From Sphingomonas paucimobilis NBRC 13935 (GTDB lineage: Bacteria > Pseudomonadota > Alphaproteobacteria > Sphingomonadales > Sphingomonadaceae): a DNA stretch of 64,000 nucleotides. Positions within the stretch are counted from its first letter, which is position 1. Every line of letters starts with the position of its first letter. The notes below the pieces were generated by a model. It searched no databases. It saw only the letters and a program-made list of their open reading frames with translations, and had not been told where the DNA came from. Positions 33,983-43,479 of the stretch are shown here, piece after piece. The position numbers were made by a program, and so were the translations under genes. The stretch lies in NCBI RefSeq assembly GCF_000739895.2, contig NZ_BBJS01000023.1:62001-126000 (forward strand). Reading direction: 5' to 3'.

Positions 33983-35491
33983 ATGATTCCAATGCTGACT
34001 CACATCAAGATCACGTCCGCGAAGCCCTCAGAAAAGCTCTACAAGCTTCACGATACCCTCGGCCTGTATCTCGCGGTCAAGCCCAACGGCTCCAAATTGT
34101 GGCGCATGAACTACCGTTTCTTGGGCAAGCAGAAGACGCTTCACCTGGGGAAATGGCCTGCCGTCGGCCTCGCCGCCGCCCGGGCGAAGCGGGACGAGGC
34201 GCGCGAGCAGATTGCCGCCGGAATGGACCCTGCCATCGAGAAGAAGCGGGCACGGATCGCCGCCAGGCATGCCGCGGCCACCACGTTCGAGTTGGTTGCG
34301 AAGGAATGGCTGGTGAAGTGCGAGCGCGATGGATTGGCGCCGGTTACCATCGACAAGATCCGGTGGCTGCTCGACAAGGCCTATCCGGTGATCGGCGACC
34401 TCCCGATCGCCCAGATCACGCCACACGAGGCGCTGACCGTCCTGCGCAAGATCGAGGCGACGGGTGCGTATGAGAGCGCCCGGCGCATGCGCAGCGTGCT
34501 CAGCAGGGTATTCCGCTATGGCGTCGCGACCGTGCGATGCGAAAAGGACGTCGCAGCCGATCTGCGAGGCGCGATCGCGACGCCGAAGCCCAGGCACTTC
34601 GCCGCAATAACAAAGCCTTCCGAAGTCGGTGCTCTGCTGCGCGCCATAGACGGTCCTGACCGCTTGCCGGTCAGGCGCATGGCGATGCGTCTCTCGCCGC
34701 ATGTGCTCCTGCGCCCGGGCGAACTCAGGCAAGCCCTGTGGTGCGATATCGATCTGGACGACAGGGTCTGGTCGATCCCGGCGGAACGGATGAAGATGCG
34801 TCGGCCGCACCGTGTGCCGCTATCCCGCCAGGTGATCAGCATGCTCGAGGAGTTGCATGCGCTTACGGGGCACTGGCCGCACATGTTTACGTGCAGTATC
34901 CGACCGCGCAACATGATGTCGGAGAACGTCGTGAACCAGGGATTGCGTCGGCTCGGCTATGCGGAGATGCAGGTCGTAGCACTCCCCGATCTCTACGCGG
35001 GAAAGATCGCCGCCGCGCTCGACCGCCAGCACCCGCGCGACCTTTTCGACATCCTCTACCTCTACGAGAACGAGGGCATCACCGACGATCTCTTCAAGGC
35101 GTTCCTCGTCTATCTCGTCAGCCACAACCGCCCGGCGCACGAACTGCTCGACCCCCACCTGCTCGACCTCGAAAGCATCTATTTCGGCGAGTTCAGCGGC
35201 ATGACCGTGGAACCGGTGCCGCTCGCAGCGCTGCTCGACGTGCGAAAGAGACTGGTCGCCGACATCCAAGAGCGCGCCCGCGAAGGTGCCCCTGCTGCCT
35301 TCCTGCGATCCTTCTTCGCGGGCGAGCCCGACTGGTCGCAGCTTGGCTTGCCGATCGACCCGTCCCGGCTTCCAGCGGTGCAGTGGAAGCTGCAGAACCT
35401 TGGACGCCTCCGGGCGGAGCAGGGGGAGAAGTTCGAGGACCAGCTTGCCAGGCTCGATGAGGTGCTCGTCGGTCCAGAGGGCGAGCAGTAG
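33983..35491 (+). pseudogene. P4-type integrase fused to the C-terminal half of an AbiEii-like toxin
   Basis: A single open frame of 502 residues made of two unrelated parts. Residues 1 to about 326 are a P4-type integrase very like that at 18067 (KLWRMNYRFLGKQKTLHLGK, RPGELRQALWCDIDLDD, MKMRRPHRVPLS). It stops before the HGFR box and the Tyr nucleophile. From about 327 on the sequence is the C-terminal part of an AbiEii/AbiGii nucleotidyltransferase toxin (LPDLYAGKIAAALDRQHPRD, ENEGITDDLFKAFLVYL, SHNRPAHELLDPH). Its catalytic GSDxD motif is missing. A deletion joining the two genes in frame is the simplest account; neither activity should survive. The start could also be the ATG at 33992. 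Confidence 0.85.
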
Positions 35492-35527
35492 GATGCCCAA
35501 GCCGGCTCGGCATCGCTAGGGCGGATG

Positions 35528-35770
35528 TCAGCCGGGCGGGGGCGCTGCCATCAGCTCCGCCGCCCAGTCGAGCCCGGCGTCGCGCAGGAAGGCCTCGGCG
35601 AGACGGTCGCAGCCATGCTCGGCAACGATAGCGTCGATCCGCGCCTGTGCGGCTGGATCGGATGCGCCGCACAGCGCCAGCGCGGCAGGGCCGAGCCCGA
35701 GCTCGAACAACCGGTTGCCGCGTGCGGACTGCAGGTAATAGTGGCGCTTACGCCAGGCTTGCTGCTGCCC
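35528..35770 (-). pseudogene. trbE: trbE (VirB4-type ATPase) C-terminal remnant
   Basis: Reading minus from about 35770, the frame gives WRKRHYYLQSARGNRLFELG, LGPAALALCGASDPAAQARI and EAFLRDAGLDWAAELM, typical of the extreme C-terminus of TrbE conjugation ATPases. The Walker motifs and the rest are gone. It abuts, in another frame, the start of traG, so a deletion removed the DNA between the start of traG and the end of trbE. Confidence 0.7.
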
Positions 35771-35852
35771 ATTGCGTCGCCGCCCAGATGCCCGCGAGTA
35801 TGATCGCGAGCACGACGAGGATCTGTCCGATCAGCAGCTTCGTCGGGGTCAT
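35748..35852 (-). pseudogene. traG: traG (coupling protein) N-terminal remnant
   Basis: 34 codons from an ATG at 35852: MTPTKLLIGQILVVLAIILA followed by GIWAATQWAAASLA, the first membrane segment of TraG/VirD4-type coupling proteins of Tn4371-like elements. The frame ends where trbE sequence begins. It is evidence of a lost conjugative element next to the second integrase. Confidence 0.68.
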
Positions 35853-36116
35853 GCGAGCCTCCGCCAGCAGGCGACTCATTCGCTCGCGGGCTGACCCAAG
35901 CATCCAAGAATCGGCGAGCAGGCATCAGGCACCCGCCGGTGTCCTCAGCTACGTTCCTGGTGCAGCTGACGCATCAGGGCCCTTCCAACGCTAGGCGCCC
36001 GACCGGCGGCTTGCGACCCCGAGCCCTCGAAGCATCCCTGCCTTAGCCAGTCCCGAAGGCTCGGCTTCGCAAGTTCCAGATTGTGTGGCTGCCCATCCGC
36101 CGGCGACAAGCTGGGC

Positions 36117-36865
36117 ATGGATGACTTCATGCTCCTGGCCGGAGCTGGGCTGTTGGCAGGCGCGATGAACGCGCTGGCCGGCGGCGGCTCGTTCGTGACG
36201 CTGCCGGCCCTACTAGCCACTGGTGTTCCGTCAGTCGTGGCCAACGCATCGAGCAGTGTCGCGCTCTACCCGGGGGGTGCGGCAAGCGCCTGGGTATATC
36301 GCAAGGATCTGAGGCGAGTTGCCGGAGCATCGCCCACGATGATGGCGGTTACGTCCCTTATGGGCGGGCTTGCCGGAAGCGTGATTCTGCTGGCCACGCC
36401 ATCTGAACTGTTCGATCTCGTCCTTCCTGGCTGCTGCTTGCCGCGACACTCGCGCTTTGCTTCGGCAAAGCGCTATCGACGCGCTTCCATGGCGAGGCCG
36501 AGGCGGGGGCCCCCGCGATCCTCGCCGGGCAGGTATTGCTGGGGATCTATGGAGGCTATTTCGGCGGTGCCGTCGGCATCATGATGATGGCCTTCTGGAG
36601 CGTGGTCACGAAAGCGGACCTGAAGGACCTGCAGGCCCCCCGCACGTTGCTCGTCACGGCAGCCAACACTGCGGCCATCGTGATCTTCGCGCTCATGGGC
36701 GCAGTGAGATGGGACGCGATCCTGCTGCTTGCCCCCTCTGCAATCGTCGGCGGGTATCTCGGCGCGCAACTCGGCCGACGATTGCCCGCCCAGCAGGTAA
36801 GGTTTGCCACCCTGATCCTCGCCTCGGGGATCACGCTTGCCTTCTTCGCCAGGGCTTATGCCTGA
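36117..36865 (+). pseudogene. TauE/SafE family permease, frameshifted
   Basis: A sulfite-exporter-type TSUP membrane protein in two frames. The first part (AGAMNALAGGGSFVTLPALL, NASSSVALYPGGAASAW) runs to about 36427. The second (SWLLLAATLALCFGKALSTR, GIYGGYFGGAVGIMMMAFWS, GGYLGAQLGRRLPAQQVRFA) continues in another frame to 36865. Adding one base near FDLVLP/WLLLAA restores a full 250-residue permease, so a single base deletion, or a sequencing error, explains it. Inactive if the deletion is real. Confidence 0.8.
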
Positions 36866-36872
36866 CAGTGCG

Positions 36873-37379
36873 TCACGGCACGGGCGGGACCTCAAGTTCG
36901 AACATGGCAACGCGGATCGTAAAGCTTCCATCTTTCGCGATGCTCAGGGCACTACGGACACTCACGGACGCCATGTCCTGAAGAGATAGGATCGCGTCGA
37001 CATGGGATTTGGGCGTCCGCATCCTTTCAACCCAGGAACAAAACTCCCTCGGAAGATCGTGTATTGCCAGGCCTCGGATCTGGAACCCCGCCTTCTGCAG
37101 GGCATCGGACCATTCATCGACGCGGTAGTCACGCACATGGCTGGGATCCCGAAGAAGCTCGATCGCCTGCAGATGGGTGTCCGAAGCAGGATCGCCGGGT
37201 GCCACCACATCGACCATGACGGCTAGCCCGCCGGGTCGCAGGATGCGCCGCGCTTCCCGCAACCCTGCGCCAAGATCGCTCCAGTGATGGGCACTGAGGC
37301 GGCAGATCAGCATGTCGAACTCGCCGTCGGCGAACGGCAGCTGCTCTGCAGCAGCCTGCTTGACCGAAACGTTCGATAG
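36873..37379 (-). pseudogene. SAM-dependent methyltransferase, N-terminus lost to IS630
   Basis: The C-terminal part of a class I methyltransferase of the UbiE/Methyltransf_11 type (AEQLPFADGEFDMLICRLSA, HHWSDLGAGLREARRILRPG). The SAM-binding motif I that should precede it is missing. The gene is cut at a Leu codon containing TA, the target of the IS630 element beginning at 37377. The DNA beyond the IS at 39507 does not restore motif I, so flanking DNA has also been lost. Confidence 0.8.
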
Positions 37380-37414
37380 ACTTCGCCGTGACGCTTCTAC
37401 AGAGGCCGGCATGA

Positions 37415-37913
37415 ATGGGCAAGCCGTTGTCGATGGATCTGCGGTCGCGAGCGCTGGCCGCGGTTGACGAGGGGATGAGTTGCCGGGCTGCGGCGACGCG
37501 ATTTGGTGTGGCGGCCGCGACGGTGATCCGCTGGCACGATCAGCGCCGCAGCACCGGTAGCTGTGCCGCTAAACCGCAGCGCGGGGACACGCGGTCGCGG
37601 CGGATCGAGGCGCATCGGGAGACGGTGCTGGCGCTGCACGAAGCGCGGCGCGACATCACGCTGGACGAACTGCGTCGTGAGCTGAGCCAGGCCGGCGTGA
37701 CGGTGGCGATCTCGACGCTGCACCGCTTCTTCGCCCGACACGGCATCACGCGCAAAAAAAGACCGGGCATGCGATCGAGCGGGATCGCGCCGACGTCCTG
37801 AGTGCGCGCCGATGGTGCTCGACGGTCCGATCAACCGCGATGCTTTCGTCGCCTATGTCCGGCAGGTTCTCGTGCCCGACCTCGGACGCGGCGACGTGGT
37901 CATCATGGACATG
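37415..37913 (+). pseudogene. IS630 transposase, 5' part
   Basis: The helix-turn-helix N-terminus is clear (DLRSRALAAVDEGMSCRAAA, then TRFGVAAATVIRWHDQ and STLHRFFARHGITRKK). After a run of seven A at about 37752-37762 the frame shifts: KKTGHAIERDRADVL is in another frame. A piece with GPINRDAFVAYVRQVLVPDL and VVIMDM follows in a third, with catalytic DDE material missing between. Dead gene. Confidence 0.8.
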
Positions 37914-39259
37914 TGTGGACGCCCCCGTTGAAGCAAGCTGAATCTGAAGAAGCGAACGGCGCGCGGATCGGGTGCTGACATGTGTCCGGCCTTCATGCGG
38001 CCATGACATGCCGCGGGCCCGTATGGGAGTTCGAGGATCGGCTCCAAAACAACCTGGCGCTTGGATAGCGCTTGTCCATGAACTGGCTCACCGACCCCGT
38101 CTCACGACCGTTGCGCCATACTCTCCTTCGCCCTCAGCCTGCTTCACGGCACCCACGACCCTGACGGCTTACGCTACCATGGCCGGAGCTCGGTAGACCC
38201 CGCCATGGCGAGCAGCGCCCAGACTATTCGGGTAATTTTGTTGGCGAGTGCGACCCGCACCAGCATTGGCGGCTTGCGCGTCATCATGCTGGCCAACCAC
38301 GATCCCGGCTTTGCGCCCTTGCGAGACGCCCAGCCGGCGACGGCGCTCGCCCCTACGATGAGCAGGCGTCGCAATGTGCGTTCGCCCATCTTGGAGATGC
38401 GACCTAGCCGTTCTTTGCCGCCGCTTGATCGCTGCACTGGCGTGAGCCCCAGCCAGGCGGCGAAATCACGCCCCCGCCGGAACGTTGCAGCCGATGGCGC
38501 CAATGCCACCAGAGCCGTCGCCGTGATCGCTCCAATACCGGGAATGGTCATCAGCCGCCTTGCAACTGGATCATTTTTCGCGCGGTGCACGATCTCGGCA
38601 TCAAGCTTGAGAACCCGCTCGTCAAGCGCACGCAGTTCGACGATGAGCACCTCCAGCACGACGCGTGCTGACTCGGGGAGATCAGAGTCCGGATCTCCGA
38701 CAATGGCAATCAGCCTAGCGACGTGCATGGGCCCTTGCGCGACGACCATACCGAACTCGGTCATGTGACCACGAAGCGCGTTGATGGGCTGCGTTCGCTG
38801 CCGGACCAACAGGTCGCGGGTGCGGAACGCCAGAGGAGAAGCCTGTGCCGCTTCGCTCTTCACCGACACGAATCGCATGGTAGGGCGCTGCGCGGCCTCG
38901 CAGATCGCCTCGGCATCGGCCATGTCGTTCTTTTCTCGCTTCACGAAGGGCTTCACATAGGCTGGCGCAATCAGCTTCACGTCGTGACCAAGCCGTCCGA
39001 TCTCCCGCGCCCAGTGATGCGCACCGCCGCACGCCTCCATCGCCACCGTGCAGCGTGGCAATTCCGCGAAAAAGGGTAGAAGCTGCTCACGCCGAAGCTT
39101 CTTGCGCACAACGACTGCGCCGTCGCGATCCGCGCCATGCACCTAAAAAACGTGCTTCGCCAAATCTAGCCCGACTGTGATAATTTGTTTCACGGACGCC
39201 TCCTTGGTGGTCTGCAGCACCACCACTCTGCCACATAGATGCCGCTGGGGGCGTCCACC
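37914..39259. mobile_element. IS110-family element inserted in IS630
   Basis: A ~1.35 kb element with 12-base inverted repeats: GTGGACGCCCCC at 37915-37926 and its exact complement at 39247-39258. It carries one transposase on the minus strand. IS110 elements usually lack perfect terminal repeats; the IS1111 branch has short subterminal ones, which fits. The transposase has a nonsense codon. Confidence 0.75.
38174..39193 (-). pseudogene. IS110-family transposase with an amber codon
   Basis: DEDD transposase. From a GTG at 39193 the frame reads KQIITVGLDLAKHVF, then TAG (39145-39143), then VHGADRDGAVVVRKK and on for 320 codons. Relatives have Gln there, so one C-to-T change made CAG into TAG. 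The first catalytic Asp (VGLDLAKHVF) is upstream of the stop. The rest is intact: KLIAPAYVKPFVKREKNDMA, DAEAICEAAQRPTMRF, and the C-terminal transposase_20 domain (LMTIPGIGAITATALVA, FAAWLGLTPVQRSSGGKERL). Reinitiation inside would lack that Asp, so it is probably inactive. Confidence 0.85.
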
Positions 39260-39471
39260 CCATCAACCCGTCCAGCCACAAGGCACCCGCCGCAAGCTGC
39301 TCTTTCTTCCGCCCTACAGCCCCGATTTCAACCCGATCGAGAAGGCCTTCGCCCGCCTCAAGGCCATGCTCCGAAAGGCTGGAGAGCGCACCGTGTCCAG
39401 CTTGTGGTCCCTCATCGGCAGGCTGGTCGACCTGTTCCAACCACAGGAATGCGCCAACTACTTCAACTAAT
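39260..39471 (+). pseudogene. IS630 transposase, 3' part
   Basis: Continues the gene interrupted at 37913: LLFLPPYSPDFNPIEKAFAR is the hallmark third-catalytic-residue region of IS630 transposases (Glu in NPIEK), followed by LKAMLRKAGERTVSSLW and QECANYFN. Confidence 0.85.
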
Positions 39472-39506
39472 GCGGCTATGACCCAAACTGATCAGAATCC
39501 GCTCTA

Positions 39507-39888
39507 AAGCGGCGGGCGTCGCTTCGTCCTGCCGTACGGGAGGGGATGGTCCCGCCATAAGCAGCAAGGTGCCCGCCTCCTATTTAAAAACGATCCGAAG
39601 CGTTTGATGCCCGCTTAGCCCCCAAGAGCGCGCCTTTCTGTCTGAGCGCCTTACCAAGGCCAGCCGAAATTAGCCTAGGGCGAACTAAGCATGCTCCTTC
39701 CCGGCGGCGCTGCCTGACAACAGTAGGATTCCCCTTTTTGTTCGCCAGTGATGGACAGGCAGGTTGATTACTGAAAGGCTATGCAGGGTCGGACTCATCC
39801 GACAGGCACCGCTAGGACCTATGCATACCGAAAGCGAATTGCGCCCCTCTGTCACTATCAACCTGATGGCCGGCTTCGGTTCAGCGTA
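39507..39888. other. Region between the IS elements and the glycan locus
   Basis: 382 bases with no gene that I can support; it should hold the promoter of the ROK gene. In-frame codons open from 39781 upstream of the ROK start are probably untranslated. Confidence 0.5.
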
Positions 39889-41079
39889 ATGAGCGCTGCC
39901 CATCGCCCGCGTCTATTCGGCACGAACCTCGAGCGTGCAGCCGACCATAACCAACGGATCACACTTCATGCAATTCGGGTATGCGGCGCGCTGACCAGAG
40001 TGGAATTGGCCTCGATCACCGGCTTGACGACGGCTGCCATCGCCAACATTACCCGCCGCCTCCTCAACGATGGGTTGATCGAAGAGGCGGGCCAACAACG
40101 TGGCGGTCGCGGCCAGCCTCCGACGAGGCTTGTGATCCGTCACAAGGCCTGCTTCGCGTTGGGGATCAATATCGATCGCGATCATGTCACGATCGTACTT
40201 GTGGATTTTGCCGGGGAGACGGTCGCCCGAATCTCTGAGGATATCGCGTTCGCGCTCCCCGGGCAGGTCGCGACGCTGTACCGCACGTCGATTCGTAAGA
40301 TGCTGCAGGCTGCGCGTATCACCGTCGATCAACTGGTCGGACTCGGCGTCGCCAGCCCCGATCAGCTCGGGAGTATCGATCTCCCCGGCCGACCGGCTGC
40401 CTATGCTGATTGGGATGAGGTCGACATGGCAAAGCTCTTTGCCCGCCCCTTCGCGCTTCCGGTGTTCACCGAGAACGACGCCGCTGCCGCCGCGATGGGC
40501 GAAATGCAATTCGGCCTAGGACAGCGTCATGCCAGCTTCTTCTACATCCTGATATCCTCGGGACTTGGCGGGGGCGTGGTCGTTGATAATGCCTATATTC
40601 GCGGGGCAGACGGGCGCAGCGGGGAGCTGGGTTTCCTCCGAACCGCTACAGGCGCGCAGGTGCAAACGCTGGTATCCCGTTCCGGTCTGGCCATGCACTT
40701 AAACAGGGATGGCTTCGCGCTCGCCGACATCCCATGCGACAACGACACCGGCGGCCATGCGGTTCAGGACAGCGTCGAGGCGTGGATCGAAGCCGCCGCA
40801 ACGCAACTTGTAGAACCTCTGACGGCGGTCAACTGTCTGTTGAATCCGGCGATCGTCCTCGTCGGCGGCCGGCTGCCCGCCGCCGTGCTGGATGGGCTGA
40901 CGAACCGTCTCAATACCCGGCTGGCCGAAGCGTGTGACGGCATCCCGGCCCTCGCACCGGTCGCGCGTGCCGCACTATCCGCCGACGCTCCGGCCGTCGG
41001 CGCCGCGATCCTTCCCTTCAGCCATTTTCTGCTTCCCAAGCCGGGCGCGCTTTGGAAGACACCTGGCCATGATCAGTAG
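39889..41079 (+). CDS. ROK family transcriptional regulator (glycan locus)
   Basis: A 396-residue paralogue of the regulator at 1156. It has the lead-in GTNLERAADHNQRITLHAIR, the helix-turn-helix in TRVELASITGLTTAAIANIT, GGRGQPPTRL, and a ROK domain with VGLGVASPDQLG, ENDAAAAAMGEMQF and SSGLGGGVVVDNAYIRGADG. The kinase zinc motif is missing. It is convergent with the glycosidase operon. Probably controls that operon in response to a mannose derivative (inference). The ATG at 39889 matches the paralogue's start region better than one at 39781. Confidence 0.9.
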   Translation: MSAAHRPRLFGTNLERAADHNQRITLHAIRVCGALTRVELASITGLTTAAIANITRRLLNDGLIEEAGQQRGGRGQPPTRLVIRHKACFALGINIDRDHVTIVLVDFAGETVARISEDIAFALPGQVATLYRTSIRKMLQAARITVDQLVGLGVASPDQLGSIDLPGRPAAYADWDEVDMAKLFARPFALPVFTENDAAAAAMGEMQFGLGQRHASFFYILISSGLGGGVVVDNAYIRGADGRSGELGFLRTATGAQVQTLVSRSGLAMHLNRDGFALADIPCDNDTGGHAVQDSVEAWIEAAATQLVEPLTAVNCLLNPAIVLVGGRLPAAVLDGLTNRLNTRLAEACDGIPALAPVARAALSADAPAVGAAILPFSHFLLPKPGALWKTPGHDQ

Positions 41080-41143
41080 GACACATTCTGGCGAAGCGCT
41101 CGCCGTTTTCGCAGCGTCATGACCGGGTCCGACGCCAGGGACA

Positions 41144-43468
41144 TCACGTTCGTGGCGAGGACAGCGAGGGTGGCCGATCCGCCGGGGCGGTGCCGAAGCG
41201 TGATGGCTTTCCGCCCATCTTGAATACGAGCTCACCGCCCTGGATGAGATCAGCGTGCGAAATCCAGTTTCGAGTCCAGGCTTTGTCGTTCCACCAGACC
41301 GACTGGACATAGGGTCTGTCGGGTGCGTTGCCCTGCGCCCGAATGCGCAGTGTACGTCCGTTCTGTAGATCCACCTCCACATCGTCGAAGAGCGGCGATC
41401 CGAAGACATAGACGGCGCTGACCGGATCCACCGGATAGAAGCCCAGTGCGCTCAGGATGAACCACGCGCTTGTCTGCCCGCAATCGTCATTGCCGATCAC
41501 GCCGTCGGGCTCGGCCCTGTACATCTCGTTCAGCAGACGCCGGACCATCGCCTGCGTCTTCCAGGGCATGCCCGCATAGGCATAGAGATAGGCGACGTGC
41601 TGGTTGGGTTCGTTGCCGTGCGCATATTGGCCAACCAGACCGGAGATGTCCGGCGGCGCATTGTCGGGCAGGGTCGAGGGCGCTGAGAACAATGCGTCCA
41701 GACGCGCCTCGAATGCCTTGTCGCCGCCCATATGGGCGATCAGCCCGTGCACGTCATGCTGGTTGAGGAAGGTCGCCTGCCAGCCATTAGCCTCGGTATA
41801 ATCGCGCCATCCGGGCTTGGGCATATGGCCTAGCTGGATCGGGTCATAGGGCGCCCACCATTGGCCATTGGCGAATTTAGGCCGGGCGAAGCCGATCTTG
41901 GCATCTATCACGTTCCGGTAATTGCGACTGCGCCGCCGCAATGCCTCGGCATCGCCTGGCTCACCCGCCGCCTCGGCCAGTACCGCCATTGCCCAGTCGT
42001 CATAGGCATATTCCTGCGTACGGCTGACCGATTCCCAGACCAGATCCGCTGGAATATAGCCGCGGTCGTAATAATCCCCGCGGCCGAGCGAACCGTCGGA
42101 ATCCTTGAATGCCCGATCGAAGGCGCGTCGGCGGATATTGGGCCAAGCGGCGGCGTAATCCGCCTCGATCCCCTTGGCTTTCGCCTCCGCCATGATCGAC
42201 ACGGAATGCCAGCCGATCATCGTTCCGGTTTCCACGCCCTGAAGCTGCCAGACTGGCGGACCATAGGGGCTCTGCTGTGTCTGGCGGACGAGGTCGTGGG
42301 TGAAGAGGGCGGCCTGGCGAGGCTTGATGAGGGTCAGCAATGGATGGAGTGCGCGATAGGTGTCCCACGTCGAATAGGTGCTGAACGCGGGTTGGTCGAC
42401 CGGAGCCTGATGCACCTGCCTGTCCATGCCCACATAGCGGCCGTCACGGTCCGAGAACAGCGTCGGCGCCAGCAGCGCATGATAGAGTGCGCTGGCCATG
42501 ATCGTGCGCTGCGCCTCGGTGCCGCCGGACACGCGGATACAGTCGAGTTCCTTCGCCCAAAGCGATCGCGCCGCACGACATTGTGCGTCGAAGTCCCAGC
42601 CGGGTGCTTCCTCGGCCAGCGCCTTTCGCGCGCCTGCGACGGACACGGCGGAGAGGCCTGTCTTGATCAGGATCGGCTCCCCACCGGCCTGATCGAAGAA
42701 TAAAGCGAGCTTCAATTTGCGACCGCTGACGTCACGGGCGTTACCGGCGACCGGTGTGTCGCCATCGCCGAAGAACTGCATGCGGTCAGGCTTGCGCGAC
42801 AACCGCATCGCGAAATGGATATCGCGCCCTCTGGCCCAGCGATTGACCGTCCGGCTTCCGGTCAGCACGCCATCGGCGTCCAATGCCAGCGAAGCCCGCT
42901 CGATCACCTCGCCCTTGTCCCAGCTATCGACGATGACATGCGCGAAGTCGATTAGGATGTGCCCCGCGCCCTGCGGGAAGCGATAGCGATGGAGGCCGAC
43001 GCGCTCGGTAACGGTCAATTCGGCCTGCACCCCGCTTTCCAGTCGCGCGCGGTAATAACCAGGCTCGGCAAATTCCTCCGAGAAGCGCTGTCGATAGCCG
43101 AGATCGGGGTCGCCGAGCTTGCCTGGCGTCAATTTGAGTGGGCCGCGGCTCGGCACGACCAGCACGTCCAGCATGTCGCCGATCCCGGTGCCGGACAGAT
43201 GCGTGTGGCTGAACCCCATGATCGACGCGTCGTCGCGGTGATAGCCCGAACAGGCATCCCAGCGGGCATTGTCCGTGTCCGGGCTGAGCTGCGCCATGCC
43301 GAAGGGCAGCGAGGCGCCGGGAAAGGTGTGCCCGTGCCCGCCGGTGCCGATGAAGACATCGGGCTTGCCGGCGGCCGGAGCCGCCGCGAAGACGCGGGTC
43401 GGCACCATGCCCGCAACGAGGGTAAGTCCCGTGCCCGACATAAGCTGCCGCCGGTTTGCCGTGGTCAT
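41144..43468 (-). CDS. GH92 alpha-mannosidase (acid Glu present)
   Basis: A 774-residue exported exo-alpha-mannosidase. The signal region is Tat-like (NRRQLMSGTGLTLVAGMVPT). GH92 signatures are GGHGHTFPGASLPFGMAQLS, the HGNEPNQHVAYLYAYAG block with the acid Glu, and NDDCGQTSAWFILSALGFYP with the catalytic Asp pair. GH92 enzymes are Ca-dependent inverting mannosidases that trim alpha-1,2, 1,3 or 1,4 linkages; the linkage cannot be read. AGGGGAAAG precedes the ATG at 43468. It lies 11 bases after the GH125 gene and is the last gene of the operon. Confidence 0.93.
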   Translation of the reverse strand: MTTANRRQLMSGTGLTLVAGMVPTRVFAAAPAAGKPDVFIGTGGHGHTFPGASLPFGMAQLSPDTDNARWDACSGYHRDDASIMGFSHTHLSGTGIGDMLDVLVVPSRGPLKLTPGKLGDPDLGYRQRFSEEFAEPGYYRARLESGVQAELTVTERVGLHRYRFPQGAGHILIDFAHVIVDSWDKGEVIERASLALDADGVLTGSRTVNRWARGRDIHFAMRLSRKPDRMQFFGDGDTPVAGNARDVSGRKLKLALFFDQAGGEPILIKTGLSAVSVAGARKALAEEAPGWDFDAQCRAARSLWAKELDCIRVSGGTEAQRTIMASALYHALLAPTLFSDRDGRYVGMDRQVHQAPVDQPAFSTYSTWDTYRALHPLLTLIKPRQAALFTHDLVRQTQQSPYGPPVWQLQGVETGTMIGWHSVSIMAEAKAKGIEADYAAAWPNIRRRAFDRAFKDSDGSLGRGDYYDRGYIPADLVWESVSRTQEYAYDDWAMAVLAEAAGEPGDAEALRRRSRNYRNVIDAKIGFARPKFANGQWWAPYDPIQLGHMPKPGWRDYTEANGWQATFLNQHDVHGLIAHMGGDKAFEARLDALFSAPSTLPDNAPPDISGLVGQYAHGNEPNQHVAYLYAYAGMPWKTQAMVRRLLNEMYRAEPDGVIGNDDCGQTSAWFILSALGFYPVDPVSAVYVFGSPLFDDVEVDLQNGRTLRIRAQGNAPDRPYVQSVWWNDKAWTRNWISHADLIQGGELVFKMGGKPSRFGTAPADRPPSLSSPRT

Positions 43469-43479
43469 CGTCTTTCCCC

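Larger units (their letters stand above)
37377..39506. mobile_element. IS630-family element, decayed and interrupted
   Basis: Left part 37377-37913 and right part 39260-39506 together make an IS630 transposase gene on the plus strand. Both ends abut TA dinucleotides (37377-37378 and 39505-39506), the IS630 target. It sits in a methyltransferase gene and has itself received the IS110-family element at 37914-39259. Confidence 0.75.

Noticed and set aside
37752..37762. Programmed frameshift in the IS630 transposase at seven A
   Set aside because: Catalytic sequence downstream is deleted and the gene is split by another IS, so recoding could not yield a working protein.
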